Below, piece after piece: positions 1 to 8,644 of a DNA stretch of 64,000 nucleotides (positions are counted from its first letter, which is position 1; each line of letters starts with the position of its first letter). The notes below the pieces were generated by a model. That model was not told the DNA's origin. It saw only the letters and a list, made by a program, of their open reading frames with translations, and searched no databases. A program made the position numbers and the translations under genes. Origin of the DNA: Flavobacterium sp. 9 (GTDB lineage Bacteria > Bacteroidota > Bacteroidia > Flavobacteriales > Flavobacteriaceae). The DNA lies in the NCBI RefSeq assembly GCF_002754195.1, contig NZ_PEEU01000001.1, positions 1,674,001 through 1,738,000 on the forward strand, read 5' to 3'.

Positions 1-4
1 TATC

Positions 5-1417
5 ATGAAAATAGAACAAATTTACACCGGATGTCTAGCGCAAGGTGCTTATTATATTACTTCAAATGGTGAAGCGGCCATTATTGATCCGCTTCGAGAA
101 ATTCAGCCTTACTTAGATCGTTTAGAGCGCGATGATGTAAAATTGAAATATATTTTTGAAACGCATTTTCACGCTGATTTCGTTTCAGGTCATATCGATT
201 TAAGCAAAGAAACTCAGGCTCCAATAGTTTACGGACCAAATGCTGCCTGCGAATTTGATTGCATTTCTGCCAAAGACGGACAGGAATTCAAAATTGGAAA
301 TATTACCATAAAAGCGTTGCATACTCCGGGTCACACGATGGAAAGTACAACGTATTTACTGATTGACGAAAACGGAAAAGATCATGCGATTTTCTCTGGA
401 GACACTTTGTTTATTGGCGATGTTGGTCGTCCTGATTTGGCTCAAAAAGCTGCAGGAATGACTCAGGATGAATTGGCTGGGATTTTATTTCATTCGCTAA
501 GAGATAAAATCATGACTCTTGCAGATGACGTAATCGTTTATCCTGCGCACGGAGCAGGAAGTGCTTGTGGGAAAAACATGAGTAAAGAAACGGTTTCGAC
601 TATCGGGAATCAAAAAGCTACTAATTACGCTTTACGCGAAAATATGACTGAAGCCGAATTTATTACCGAAGTAACAGACGGATTATTACCTCCGCCAGCT
701 TATTTTAGCATGAATGTGGCAATGAACAAAGGTGGTTACGAAAGTTTCGAATCGGTTTTGCATAACGGAATGAAAGCTATTAAAGCAGAAGATTTTGAGG
801 CTGTAGCCGAAGAAACCGGAGCTTTGATTCTGGACACTCGAAAAAATGTTGATTTCTATAAAGGATTTATTCCGCAATCTATCAATATTGGTATTAACGG
901 AGATTTTGCACCGTGGGTTGGAACTTTGATTGCCGATGTAAAACAACCTATTATATTAGTAACAGAAACTGGTCTTGAAGAAGAAACTGTAACTCGTTTA
1001 AGCCGTGTAGGTTTTGATGCAATTGTTGGACATCTTGAAGGTGGTTTTGAAGCTTGGCAGAAAGCTGGTTTTGAAATCGATACGGTAAATAGAATTTCGG
1101 CTGAACAATTTGCAAGTCAATTAAATCTTAAAGAAGATAAAGTAATCGACATTCGAAAAGAAACGGAATATAGCGCTGAACATATTGATGAAGCTTACAA
1201 TAAACCGTTGGCTTTTATTAATGATTGGGTAAAAGATATTGATCCAAATGAGCATTTCTATTTGCATTGCGCTGCAGGATATAGAAGTATGATTGCTTCT
1301 TCGATTTTGCAAGCTCGCGGTTTTAGAAATTTCACAGAAATTGAAGGTGGTTTTGGAGCGATTTCAAAAACTAATATTCCAAAATCAGATTTCGTTTGTC
1401 AAAGTAAAGTATTGTAG
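5..1417 (+). CDS. MBL-fold persulfide dioxygenase-like hydrolase with two rhodanese domains
   Basis: The N-terminal half is a metallo-beta-lactamase fold of the ETHE1/CstB type. It shows H54-x-H56-x-D58 in THFHADFVSGH, then HTPGHT and the FSGDTLFIGDVGRPDL block. The DF after HxHx, in place of DH, is usual in persulfide dioxygenases with one iron. Two rhodanese domains follow (about 265-360 and 375-465). The first lacks a catalytic Cys (ILVTETG at the loop); the second keeps C422 in HCAAGYRS. The likely role is oxidation or transfer of persulfide sulfur in the cytoplasm (family knowledge). Two YeeE-type sulfur permeases follow on the same strand, which supports a thiosulfate/sulfide role. The start lies 4 bp inside the window, so its promoter is not visible. 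Confidence 0.9.
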   Translation: MKIEQIYTGCLAQGAYYITSNGEAAIIDPLREIQPYLDRLERDDVKLKYIFETHFHADFVSGHIDLSKETQAPIVYGPNAACEFDCISAKDGQEFKIGNITIKALHTPGHTMESTTYLLIDENGKDHAIFSGDTLFIGDVGRPDLAQKAAGMTQDELAGILFHSLRDKIMTLADDVIVYPAHGAGSACGKNMSKETVSTIGNQKATNYALRENMTEAEFITEVTDGLLPPPAYFSMNVAMNKGGYESFESVLHNGMKAIKAEDFEAVAEETGALILDTRKNVDFYKGFIPQSINIGINGDFAPWVGTLIADVKQPIILVTETGLEEETVTRLSRVGFDAIVGHLEGGFEAWQKAGFEIDTVNRISAEQFASQLNLKEDKVIDIRKETEYSAEHIDEAYNKPLAFINDWVKDIDPNEHFYLHCAAGYRSMIASSILQARGFRNFTEIEGGFGAISKTNIPKSDFVCQSKVL

Positions 1418-1423
1418 TAAATA

Positions 1424-1523
1424 TAAGGTGCTGAGGCACTAAGTTTCTGAGGTTCTAAGATTTTAGTCTTTGAACTTAAAAGAAACCTTAGTAACTTAGA
1501 ACCTTAGCAACTTAGAACCTTAA
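1424..1523. repeat. octamer-phased repeat in inverted arrangement
   Basis: The gap holds two arms of the TTAGNAAC/TTAGAACC octamer repeat seen many times in this window. The left arm (about 1424-1461) reads GAGGTTCTAAG-like and the right arm (about 1487-1523) reads CTTAGAACCTTAGCAAC-like. The arms are largely complementary, so the transcript could fold into a long hairpin between the hydrolase and the first permease. No gene is visible here. Confidence 0.7.
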
Positions 1524-1529
1524 AAAATT

Positions 1530-2093
1530 ATGCTAGAAATAATAAAAGAACCTTGGCCTTGGTATATTGCAGGACCTTTAATTGGGTTGACTGTTCCTGT
1601 TTTATTGATTATCGGAAACAAATCTTTCGGGATTAGTTCGTCATTGCGACATATTTGTGCGGCTTGTATTCCGGCAAATATCTCATTCTTTAAATATGAT
1701 TGGAAAAAAGAAAGCTGGAATTTATTCTTCGTTTTCGGAATTTTTCTTGGCGGAATTATCGCTGCAAATTTTCTGGCAAATCCAAATCCGGTTGAAATTA
1801 CCGCTAAACTTTCTGAGCAATTAGCATCTTACGGAATCACGGATCATTCGGGATTATTACCAAAAGAGCTTTTTTCGTGGGAAAGTTTATTTACACTTCG
1901 TGGTTTTATCATGATTGTTGTCGGTGGGTTTCTGGTTGGTTTCGGAACGCGTTATGCTGGTGGATGTACTAGTGGTCATGCTATTATGGGGATTTCAAAT
2001 TTGCAATGGCCTTCTTTGGTAGCTACAATCTGTTTTATGATTGGTGGTTTTATTATGGCCAATTTGATTCTGCCTTATATACTTTCACTTTAA
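1530..2093 (+). CDS. YeeE/YedE family sulfur permease, first half-size subunit
   Basis: This small membrane protein of about 187 residues matches the YeeE/YedE (TsuA-like) family, which imports thiosulfate or other reduced sulfur. Cysteines sit where the family uses them: C43 and C46 in CAACIP, and C146 in YAGGCTSGHAIMG. Hydrophobic segments occur near 13-30, 65-83, 123-140 and 165-185. The protein is about half the length of the fused family members, and the next gene supplies a second half. It follows the MBL-rhodanese gene and lies 10 bp before the next permease gene, so the two permeases are probably co-transcribed and work as a pair (inference). Confidence 0.88.
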   Translation: MLEIIKEPWPWYIAGPLIGLTVPVLLIIGNKSFGISSSLRHICAACIPANISFFKYDWKKESWNLFFVFGIFLGGIIAANFLANPNPVEITAKLSEQLASYGITDHSGLLPKELFSWESLFTLRGFIMIVVGGFLVGFGTRYAGGCTSGHAIMGISNLQWPSLVATICFMIGGFIMANLILPYILSL

Positions 2094-2103
2094 AATTTCA
2101 AAA

Positions 2104-2583
2104 ATGAATAATTTAGAAAATAAAAATACAGATACTGAAGGAATAAACGGAAGCCAAATTAAAGATTCAGGATTCTCCAATCTTAAGTATTTAATCGTTG
2201 GAATCTTCTTTGGAATTGTTTTCGTAAAAGCCGAAATCATAAGTTGGTTTCGCATTCAGGAAATGTTTCAGCTACAATCTTTCTTTATGTATGGCGTAAT
2301 TGGAAGTGCTGTCGTGGTTGGAATTATATCAGTCTGGCTGATTAAAAAATTCGATATTAAAACCATTCACGGTGAAAAAATTGAAATTCAGCCTAAAACT
2401 TTCAATAAAGGACAAATTTATGGTGGTTTATTATTCGGTTTTGGCTGGGCAATAACCGGAGCTTGTCCCGGACCTCTTTTCGCACAAATTGGAACTGGAG
2501 TTACCGTAATTGTTGTAACTCTTGTAAGTGCAATTGCAGGAACCTGGGTTTATGGTTTCTTTAAAGATAAATTGCCTCATTAG
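2104..2583 (+). CDS. YeeE/YedE family sulfur permease, second half-size subunit (DUF6691-like)
   Basis: The partner of the preceding permease has about 159 residues. A polar N-terminal tail of about 25 residues precedes four predicted membrane segments. The signature is C121 in WAITGACPGPLFAQIG, equivalent to the second Cys motif of full-length YeeE proteins. It begins 10 bp after the upstream stop. Split YeeE pairs next to rhodanese/persulfide hydrolases are common in Bacteroidota, so I infer that the pair forms one thiosulfate- or sulfide-handling transporter. The exact substrate cannot be read from sequence. Confidence 0.85.
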   Translation: MNNLENKNTDTEGINGSQIKDSGFSNLKYLIVGIFFGIVFVKAEIISWFRIQEMFQLQSFFMYGVIGSAVVVGIISVWLIKKFDIKTIHGEKIEIQPKTFNKGQIYGGLLFGFGWAITGACPGPLFAQIGTGVTVIVVTLVSAIAGTWVYGFFKDKLPH

Positions 2584-2600
2584 AATTTAATACATAAAAA

Positions 2601-3122
2601 ATGAGCAACACAATAGAACAATTAGTATTAAGAAAAGCTGATATTTCAGAAGTTCCTATTATTTGGACGATCATACAAGATGCTATCGAACAAAGACGTC
2701 AAGAAGGAAGTTCGCAATGGCAGGACGGTTATCCTAATGAACTTTCGATCACTAACGATATAAAAAATGGTTACGGATATGTACTTACAGAAAACGAAAC
2801 TGTTTTATGCTATTCAGCCATTATATTTGATAAAGAACCTGCTTACGAAGATATAGAAGGCAAATGGTTAACGAATGGAGATTATGGTGTTGTACATCGC
2901 GTAGCTGTTTCAAAATTGGCAAAAGGCAAAGGCATAGCAACAAAACTTTTTAAAAGCATAGAAGGTTTATGTCTCGAAAAAAACATAAACAGCATAAAAG
3001 TAGATACTAATTTTGACAACGTTCCGATGTTGAAAATCTTAGACAAATTAGACTATACTTATTGCGGTGAAGTATATTTTAGAGGAGCAGCCAGAAAAGC
3101 TTTCGAAAAAAAGTTAATCTAA
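2601..3122 (+). CDS. GNAT family N-acetyltransferase
   Basis: The protein has about 173 residues with a GNAT fold. The acetyl-CoA binding motif A is VHRVAVSKLAKGKGIATKLF (R-x-x-G-K-G), followed by a typical motif B with VDTNFDNVPMLKILDKLDY. The N terminus, with IWTIIQDAIEQRR and SSQWQDGYPN, resembles the YkkB/YkwB-like GNAT group. The substrate is unknown. It starts 17 bp after the permease gene and could be read through from it. A strong hairpin terminator follows at 3149-3181. Confidence 0.82.
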   Translation: MSNTIEQLVLRKADISEVPIIWTIIQDAIEQRRQEGSSQWQDGYPNELSITNDIKNGYGYVLTENETVLCYSAIIFDKEPAYEDIEGKWLTNGDYGVVHRVAVSKLAKGKGIATKLFKSIEGLCLEKNINSIKVDTNFDNVPMLKILDKLDYTYCGEVYFRGAARKAFEKKLI

Positions 3123-3148
3123 AAAATACAATCTCAGGATTTACAATC

Positions 3149-3186
3149 AAACCCGACAAGTTTTTAAAATCTGTCGGGTTTACTAT
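3149..3186 (+). terminator. rho-independent terminator after the GNAT gene
   Basis: A perfect 10-bp stem pairs AAACCCGACA (3149-3158) with TGTCGGGTTT (3172-3181), followed by a short AT-rich tract. A very similar hairpin follows the next gene at 4010-4041. Confidence 0.8.
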
Positions 3187-3204
3187 TTAAAGCGTATCAA
3201 AAAA

Positions 3205-3978
3205 ATGAACAAAATATATTTTCCAATTTTATTATTCTTACTCTTAACAAGTTGTTCCAATATTACGAAATCAAACTTTCAAGTTTCAAATAACAATTAC
3301 GACGTTAAACTTGACAGTTTAGAGCTATTTGACAAATCAAGAAATCGAAAAATTCCCGTTGCTATCTATCATCCTGTTATGGCTGAAAAAGTAAATAAAC
3401 AGCAAGTAATAATATTTAGTCATGGATATGGCGAAAATAAAGGCGGAGACAATAGAATTTATTCCTATTTAACAGAAAACTTAGCCTCAAAAGGATATTT
3501 TGTTATCAGTATTCAGCATGAATTACCAACTGATGATCTTCTGCCAATGGAAGGAGATTTAAAAATTACACGAAGACCAAATTGGGAAAGAGGCTGTGAA
3601 AATATTTTATATGTCTTAAATGAATTTAAAAAAACAAATACTGAATTAGATTTTAAACATTTGACACTTATCGGACATTCAAATGGCGGTGATATGACTG
3701 CATTATTTGCAACTAAATATCCTGAATTGGTTTATAAAATCATTACAATGGATAACCGAAGAATGCCTCTTCCAAGAGTAAATCATCCTGAAGTTTATAC
3801 GTTGCGTTCCGGTAATTATGAAGCAGACAAAGATGTATTGCCAAATGAACAAGAACAGAAAAAATATGGAATGACAGTTCAATTCACTTCTATTAATCAT
3901 CGTGATATGGACAATGATGCAACTCCTGAACAACGAAAAATTCTAAATACATATATTGAAGAATATTTAAAAAATTAA
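3205..3978 (+). CDS. alpha/beta-hydrolase lipoprotein
   Basis: A lipoprotein signal peptide ends in the lipobox LLTSC with C17, so the mature protein should be anchored in an envelope membrane. The body is an alpha/beta hydrolase: oxyanion strand VIIFSHGYGENKGG, nucleophile elbow GHSNG with S159, and a late INHRD that could supply the catalytic His. It resembles chlorophyllase/dienelactone-hydrolase-like esterases but lacks enough signature to name a substrate. It is flanked by two near-identical terminators and so is probably a single transcription unit. Confidence 0.8.
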   Translation: MNKIYFPILLFLLLTSCSNITKSNFQVSNNNYDVKLDSLELFDKSRNRKIPVAIYHPVMAEKVNKQQVIIFSHGYGENKGGDNRIYSYLTENLASKGYFVISIQHELPTDDLLPMEGDLKITRRPNWERGCENILYVLNEFKKTNTELDFKHLTLIGHSNGGDMTALFATKYPELVYKIITMDNRRMPLPRVNHPEVYTLRSGNYEADKDVLPNEQEQKKYGMTVQFTSINHRDMDNDATPEQRKILNTYIEEYLKN

Positions 3979-4009
3979 TAATTAGTCTTCTTTAGTATGC
4001 TATAATTGA

Positions 4010-4047
4010 AAACCCGACAAGCCTTAAAACTTATCGGGTTTATTTTT
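4010..4047 (+). terminator. rho-independent terminator after the hydrolase gene
   Basis: The stem pairs AAACCCGACAAG (4010-4021) with CTTATCGGGTTT (4030-4041), with one mismatch, and is followed by TATTTTT. The stem core AACCCGA is shared with the hairpin at 3149-3181. Confidence 0.8.
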
Positions 4048-4184
4048 GACCGAAATTTAGGTTTGCGACTTCTCTAAAGACAAAATTTCTTATTAATAGT
4101 ATTTCTTCATTTTACTTTCATTAAGTTTCCTTAAGTTTACAATACAAGATTTAATCTTACAAAAAGTAAACAAATCAAAGCCAT

Positions 4185-5762
4185 ATGAAACGCTCAGAGC
4201 AATTGTCGAAACTAAAAAATACGGAACATTGGGATGTAATTATAATTGGTGGTGGAGCAAGTGGCCTGGGAACTGCTCTTGATGCTGCAAGTCGGGGTTA
4301 TAAAACGATCTTGCTTGAAGCTGTAGATTTTGCAAAAGGTACTTCGAGCCGAAGTACCAAATTAGTTCATGGCGGAGTTCGGTATTTAGAACAGGGAAAT
4401 ATTCATTTGGTTATCGAAGCCTTAAAAGAAAGAGGATTACTAGCTAAAAATGCTGGTCATTTAGTCAAAAATCAATCTTTTGTAATTCCTAATTACAGCT
4501 TATTTGACGGTTTACTTTACACCGTTGGGTTAACGGTTTATGATTTATTGGCAGGACGATTAAGTTTGGGACGATCAAAATACATTTCGAAGAAAAAAAC
4601 AATTGAAATGCTTCCTACTGTCGAAGAAAAAGGTCTAAAAAATGGTGTTATTTATCAAGACGGTCAATTTGATGATTCTCGTTTGGCTATAAATATTGCT
4701 CAAACGGCTATCGAAAAAGGCGCTTGTCTTTTAAATTATACTAAAGTTGTCAATTTACTAAAGGATGGTAAAAACCAAATCATTGGCGTTGAAGCCATAG
4801 ATCACGAAACTGGAGATAAGTACGAGATAAAAGGTTCGGCTATTATTAATGCAACCGGCGTTTTTACAAATGCCATCATGAAACTTAATGATACTGTGTA
4901 CAAGAAATATATTGTGCCAAGTCAGGGAATTCATCTTGTATTTGATAAATCTTTTTTGCCGAGTGAACATGCTTTGATGATTCCTAAAACAAGTGACGGA
5001 CGGGTTTTATTTGCGGTTCCGTGGCACAATAGAATTGTCGTAGGAACAACTGATACCTTAATAAGAAAACATAGTTTGGAACCAATTGCACTTGAGAGCG
5101 AAATTGAATTTGTTCTGGAAACTGCTCAACGTTTTCTAGCTAAAAAACCAACACGCGCTGATGTTTTATCTGTTTATGCGGGTTTACGTCCTTTGGCTGC
5201 ACCCGAAGAAGAAGGAAAAAGCACAAAAGAAGTTTCCCGAAGCCATAAAATCATTGTTTCAGAAACCGGATTAATAACAATTACGGGAGGAAAATGGACG
5301 ACTTACAGGAAAATTTCTGAAGATATTATCGATAAGGCAATCAAAACAGGCAAATTACCTAAGAAAGGTTGTATTACAGAACATCTTTCCATTCATGGAA
5401 ATCAACCTACCACGACTTTAGACAGAGAAAATCACTTATATATTTATGGTTCAGATATTCCTGCAATATTAGAATTACAAGAAAACGAACCTGAATTAAA
5501 AGAAAAACTGCATCCGAATCATGAATTTACAATGGCCGAAGTTGTTTGGGCTATTCGATATGAAATGGCAAGAACTGTCGATGATATTCTTGCAAGACGT
5601 GTTCGCTTATTATTTTTAGATGCCAGAGCTGCAATTGCATCTTCTGAAAAAGTAGCTCGTTTACTGGCAAAAGAAAACGGACATGACGAAACCTGGATAC
5701 AAAGAGAAATCACCAATTTCCACGGAATTGCAAGAGGTTTTCTTCTAAAAGAATTTCAATAG
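4185..5762 (+). CDS. glpD: aerobic glycerol-3-phosphate dehydrogenase
   Basis: This FAD-dependent enzyme oxidises sn-glycerol 3-phosphate to dihydroxyacetone phosphate and passes electrons to quinone at the inner membrane. The N terminus carries the dinucleotide-binding motif VIIIGGGASGLG (residues 18-29) and the family signature TSSRSTKLVHGGVRYL. Later blocks include FAVPWHNRIVVGTTDT and ITITGGKWTTYRKISEDI, followed by the C-terminal helical domain. At 525 residues it has the usual GlpD length. It is the first gene of a glpD-glpK-glpF operon, with 29 bp to glpK. No glpR-type regulator gene is in the window. Confidence 0.96.
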   Translation: MKRSEQLSKLKNTEHWDVIIIGGGASGLGTALDAASRGYKTILLEAVDFAKGTSSRSTKLVHGGVRYLEQGNIHLVIEALKERGLLAKNAGHLVKNQSFVIPNYSLFDGLLYTVGLTVYDLLAGRLSLGRSKYISKKKTIEMLPTVEEKGLKNGVIYQDGQFDDSRLAINIAQTAIEKGACLLNYTKVVNLLKDGKNQIIGVEAIDHETGDKYEIKGSAIINATGVFTNAIMKLNDTVYKKYIVPSQGIHLVFDKSFLPSEHALMIPKTSDGRVLFAVPWHNRIVVGTTDTLIRKHSLEPIALESEIEFVLETAQRFLAKKPTRADVLSVYAGLRPLAAPEEEGKSTKEVSRSHKIIVSETGLITITGGKWTTYRKISEDIIDKAIKTGKLPKKGCITEHLSIHGNQPTTTLDRENHLYIYGSDIPAILELQENEPELKEKLHPNHEFTMAEVVWAIRYEMARTVDDILARRVRLLFLDARAAIASSEKVARLLAKENGHDETWIQREITNFHGIARGFLLKEFQ

Positions 5763-5791
5763 ATTTTTATTAACTTAAGAATATACAGATC

Positions 5792-7288
5792 ATGCAAGAT
5801 AAATTAATTCTGGCTTTGGATCAAGGAACGACTTCTTCCAGAGCCATTGTATTCAATCATAAAGGAGGAATTGTTAGTATTTCTCAAAAACCGTTTAAAC
5901 AAATTTTTCCAAAACCGGGATGGGTCGAACATGATCCAAACGAAATCTGGTCTTCACAAGTTAGTGATGCTGCTGAGGTTATCGCAAAAGTTGGGATTAC
6001 TGGTCGCGAAATTGCCGCAATTGGAATCACAAATCAAAGGGAAACGACTATTGTTTGGGATCGCGAAACTAGCGAACCTATATATAATGCTATTGTCTGG
6101 CAAGATCGCAGAACGGCAAAATATTGTGATGAACTGAAAGCACAAGGTCACACGGAAATGATTCAGAAGAAAACCGGATTAATTCTGGATGCTTATTTTT
6201 CCGGAACTAAAGTAAAATGGATTTTGGATAATGTTGCCGGAGCACGCGAAAAAGCGGAACAAGGAAAACTTTGCTTTGGAACTGTAGATACTTGGTTAAT
6301 TTGGAAATTAACCCGAAGTAAATTGTTTATGACGGATGTTTCTAATGCCAGCAGAACTTTATTATTCAACATTAATACTTTAGATTGGGACGATGAATTA
6401 TTAGCATTATTTGATATTCCGCGTGCGATGTTGCCTGAAGTAAAAGAAAGCAGTGCTATTTATGGCGAAACGAGCACTACTCTATTTTCGACAAAAATTC
6501 CAATTAGCGGAGTTGCGGGAGATCAGCAAGCTGCACTTTTTGGTCAGTTGTGTACCAATTCAGGAATGGTTAAAAATACTTATGGAACTGGTTGCTTTAT
6601 GTTGATGAATACGGGTGAAAAACCTATTTTTTCTACAAACAACTTATTGACGACAATTGCCTGGAAAATCAACGGAAAAACGACTTATGCTTTAGAAGGA
6701 AGTGTTTTTGTTGGCGGCGCAGCAGTACAATGGTTAAGAGACGGTGCCAAAATAATCAACTCATCTGACGAAATCGAAACTCTCGCTGCGAGCGTTCCAG
6801 ATAATGGCGGAGTGTATTTTGTTCCTGCTTTAACCGGATTAGGAGCACCATATTGGGATCAATATGCAAGAGGCGCAATCGTAGGAATCACGAGAGGTAC
6901 AACAAATGCACATATTGCGAGAGCAACTTTAGAAGGAATCGCTTATCAGGTAAACGACTTGCTGAAAGCCATGGAAGCTGATTTTGGAAATAAAGGCATA
7001 GAATTAAGAGTAGACGGTGGCGCTGCGGGAAATAATTTATTAATGCAATTTCAATCGGATATATTTGGGTCTGATGTTACAAGACCTACTACATTAGAAA
7101 CTACAGCTTTAGGCGCCGCATATTTGGCAGGACTTGCTGTGGGTTATTGGTCAAGCTTAGACGATCTTAAAGAACAATGGTCTATTGACAAAGTATTTTC
7201 TCCTAAAATGGATCAGGTAAAAGTAAATAAACTTGTCAAAAATTGGGACAGAGCCGTTGGCCGAGCATCTAATTGGATTGAAGAATAG
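5792..7288 (+). CDS. glpK: glycerol kinase
   Basis: An FGGY-family kinase of 498 residues that phosphorylates glycerol to glycerol 3-phosphate, the substrate of the preceding GlpD. It shows the N-terminal phosphate-binding loop [11 protein letters not shown] (D10), the signature [13 protein letters not shown], and the second phosphate site [14 protein letters not shown]. The FGGY-type C-terminal block [20 protein letters not shown] is also present. The length is that of the family. It lies between glpD and the glycerol channel gene with short gaps, so one operon is likely. Confidence 0.97.
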   Translation: MQDKLILALDQGTTSSRAIVFNHKGGIVSISQKPFKQIFPKPGWVEHDPNEIWSSQVSDAAEVIAKVGITGREIAAIGITNQRETTIVWDRETSEPIYNAIVWQDRRTAKYCDELKAQGHTEMIQKKTGLILDAYFSGTKVKWILDNVAGAREKAEQGKLCFGTVDTWLIWKLTRSKLFMTDVSNASRTLLFNINTLDWDDELLALFDIPRAMLPEVKESSAIYGETSTTLFSTKIPISGVAGDQQAALFGQLCTNSGMVKNTYGTGCFMLMNTGEKPIFSTNNLLTTIAWKINGKTTYALEGSVFVGGAAVQWLRDGAKIINSSDEIETLAASVPDNGGVYFVPALTGLGAPYWDQYARGAIVGITRGTTNAHIARATLEGIAYQVNDLLKAMEADFGNKGIELRVDGGAAGNNLLMQFQSDIFGSDVTRPTTLETTALGAAYLAGLAVGYWSSLDDLKEQWSIDKVFSPKMDQVKVNKLVKNWDRAVGRASNWIEE

Positions 7289-7316
7289 ATTTTAGCAATT
7301 AACAAAACATCAAGAC

Positions 7317-8048
7317 ATGACTCCATTTATAGCCGAAATTCTGGGTACAATGATAATGATTCTATTAGGGAATGGCGTTGTTGCAAACGTCGTACTTAAA
7401 GACACTAAAGGAAACAATTCAGGTTGGATTGTTATTACAACAGCTTGGGCATTTGCCGTTTTTGTGGGCGTGACTATTGCCGGCCCAATTAGCGGTGCAC
7501 ATTTAAATCCTATTGTTACGCTTGGTTTAGCCTTGATTGGGAAATTTAATTGGAGTTTAGTTCCGTCTTATATTTTTGCCCAAATGATTGGATCAATGTC
7601 AGGCGCTTTTTTAGTGTGGTTATCTCATAAAGATCATTTTGCCGCAACAGAAGATGAAGGCGCAAAACTTGCTTGTTTCTCTACATCGCCGGCAATCAAG
7701 AACAATATATCAAATTTAATTAGCGAAGTAATTGCAACTTTCGTTTTAATTTTTTCCATTTTTTATATCGCCGGACCAACTTTGCAAATCGCAACAGATA
7801 GTACGGCAACAATTGGTTTAGGAACTATTGGAGCTCTTCCGGTAGCAATCGTTGTGTGGGTAATTGGTTTGTCTTTGGGCGGAACTACGGGTTATGCCAT
7901 AAATCCGGCAAGAGATTTAGGTCCGAGAATCATGCACGCTATTTTACCTATAAAAGGAAGCAGTAATTGGACTTATGCCTGGATTCCAGTTCTTGGTCCA
8001 ATTCTTGGTTCTGGTTTAGCGGCTGCACTTTATCTGGTGCTTAATTAA
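7317..8048 (+). CDS. glpF: glycerol uptake facilitator, aquaporin family
   Basis: A major intrinsic protein of 243 residues with six hydrophobic segments and two half-helix loops. The second loop has the aquaglyceroporin signature NPARD (196-200), in which the Asp marks glycerol channels. The first loop reads NPI (64-66) instead of the usual NPA, an unusual substitution at the pore constriction. It completes the glpD-glpK-glpF uptake and oxidation set, 28 bp after glpK. No clear terminator follows; the next 500 bp are non-coding. Confidence 0.94.
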   Translation: MTPFIAEILGTMIMILLGNGVVANVVLKDTKGNNSGWIVITTAWAFAVFVGVTIAGPISGAHLNPIVTLGLALIGKFNWSLVPSYIFAQMIGSMSGAFLVWLSHKDHFAATEDEGAKLACFSTSPAIKNNISNLISEVIATFVLIFSIFYIAGPTLQIATDSTATIGLGTIGALPVAIVVWVIGLSLGGTTGYAINPARDLGPRIMHAILPIKGSSNWTYAWIPVLGPILGSGLAAALYLVLN

Positions 8049-8581
8049 GATTTTACATATTGTGGGCTCGCGTGCAATGTCATTAAGTTAAACTTTTAGA
8101 AATAAAATTAATCTCGCAAAGTCTCAAAGCCGCAAAGTTTTTTTTAATTGGCTCCAGCTTTAGCAGGAGGCTATTCAATAAATTTAGTACTCAAAAAATA
8201 ACGTTTCTATGCAACAAAATCTAAATCAAATTATCTTAAAAAAACTTAATTTAATGAGATTTGGTTCGCGTGAGGGATAGAAGCTGGCTACCGAAGTAGC
8301 GTGGATAGCCCGACAGCATCCTGATAAGAGGGCGTATATGCGCAAAGTAAGTTTGCCCTCATGTCAGGATGGTGGCACGCCCTGATGATAAAATTTTACA
8401 TTCTTTTAAAACCAATTTCTTTAAGCTACAAAAACTTAAGTGTATCTTTATCAAATCTTTAAAAACTTTAATAAAGATAATTCGGGACTTTTAAAAAATA
8501 AATATTATTTTTATACTAATTATATAGACTTTGTCAGGTTAGTATTTTTATCGTTATTTCAATTAACAAAAAATTAACATG
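8049..8581. other. intergenic stretch between glpF and the MarR regulator
   Basis: No convincing gene is seen here. The left part (8110-8180) has a CTCGCAAAGTCTCAAAGCCGCAAAG tract related to the octamer repeats, and a weak hairpin around GGCTCCAGCTTTAGCAGGAGGC. The middle holds the structured repeat described separately (8268-8382). The right part is AT-rich and leads into the MarR promoter. Confidence 0.6.
8268..8382 (+). repeat. structured intergenic element, copy 1 (GCGTGAGGGAT ... AGCCCGAC-hairpin-ACGCCC)
   Basis: The element opens with GCGTGAGGGAT (8268-8278). A small hairpin follows, GCTA-CCGAAG-TAGC (8287-8300), and then AGCCCGAC (8307-8314). A long two-step stem comes next: CATCCTGA (8317-8324) pairs with TCAGGATG (8364-8371), and GAGGGC (8328-8333) pairs with GCCCTC (8355-8360). 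It closes with ACGCCC (8377-8382). A diverged copy with the same ends but a different internal hairpin lies on the minus strand at 19149-19310. It does not encode a protein. Confidence 0.7.
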
Positions 8582-8585
8582 ACAT

Positions 8586-8628
8586 TTGTATATACAACTA
8601 TTAAAAGTTATACATTTGTACATACAAA
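8586..8628 (+). promoter_or_regulatory. marR promoter with twin palindromic operators
   Basis: A Bacteroidota promoter is visible: TTG (8586-8588), 22 bp, then TACATTTG (8611-8618). Two copies of ACATTTGTAYATACAA (8582-8597 and 8612-8627; 15 of 16 bases equal) sit exactly 30 bp apart, about three helical turns. The first contains the perfect palindrome TTGTATATACAA (8586-8597) over the -33 element. The second is a near-palindrome, TTTGTACATACAAA (8615-8628), over the -7 element and likely start point. This is the layout expected for repression by the MarR protein encoded next (inference). Confidence 0.75.
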
Positions 8629-8644
8629 TTATACACTTACAACT

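Noticed and set aside
8268..8382. Known riboswitch or tRNA-like element
   Set aside because: The hairpins do not match a tRNA cloverleaf or any riboswitch core that I can recognise by eye, and the element does not precede a metabolic gene consistently.
8579..8644. 22-residue N-terminal extension of the MarR protein
   Set aside because: The upstream ATG lies 5' of the promoter and twin operators, and the extra residues are the translated operator DNA.
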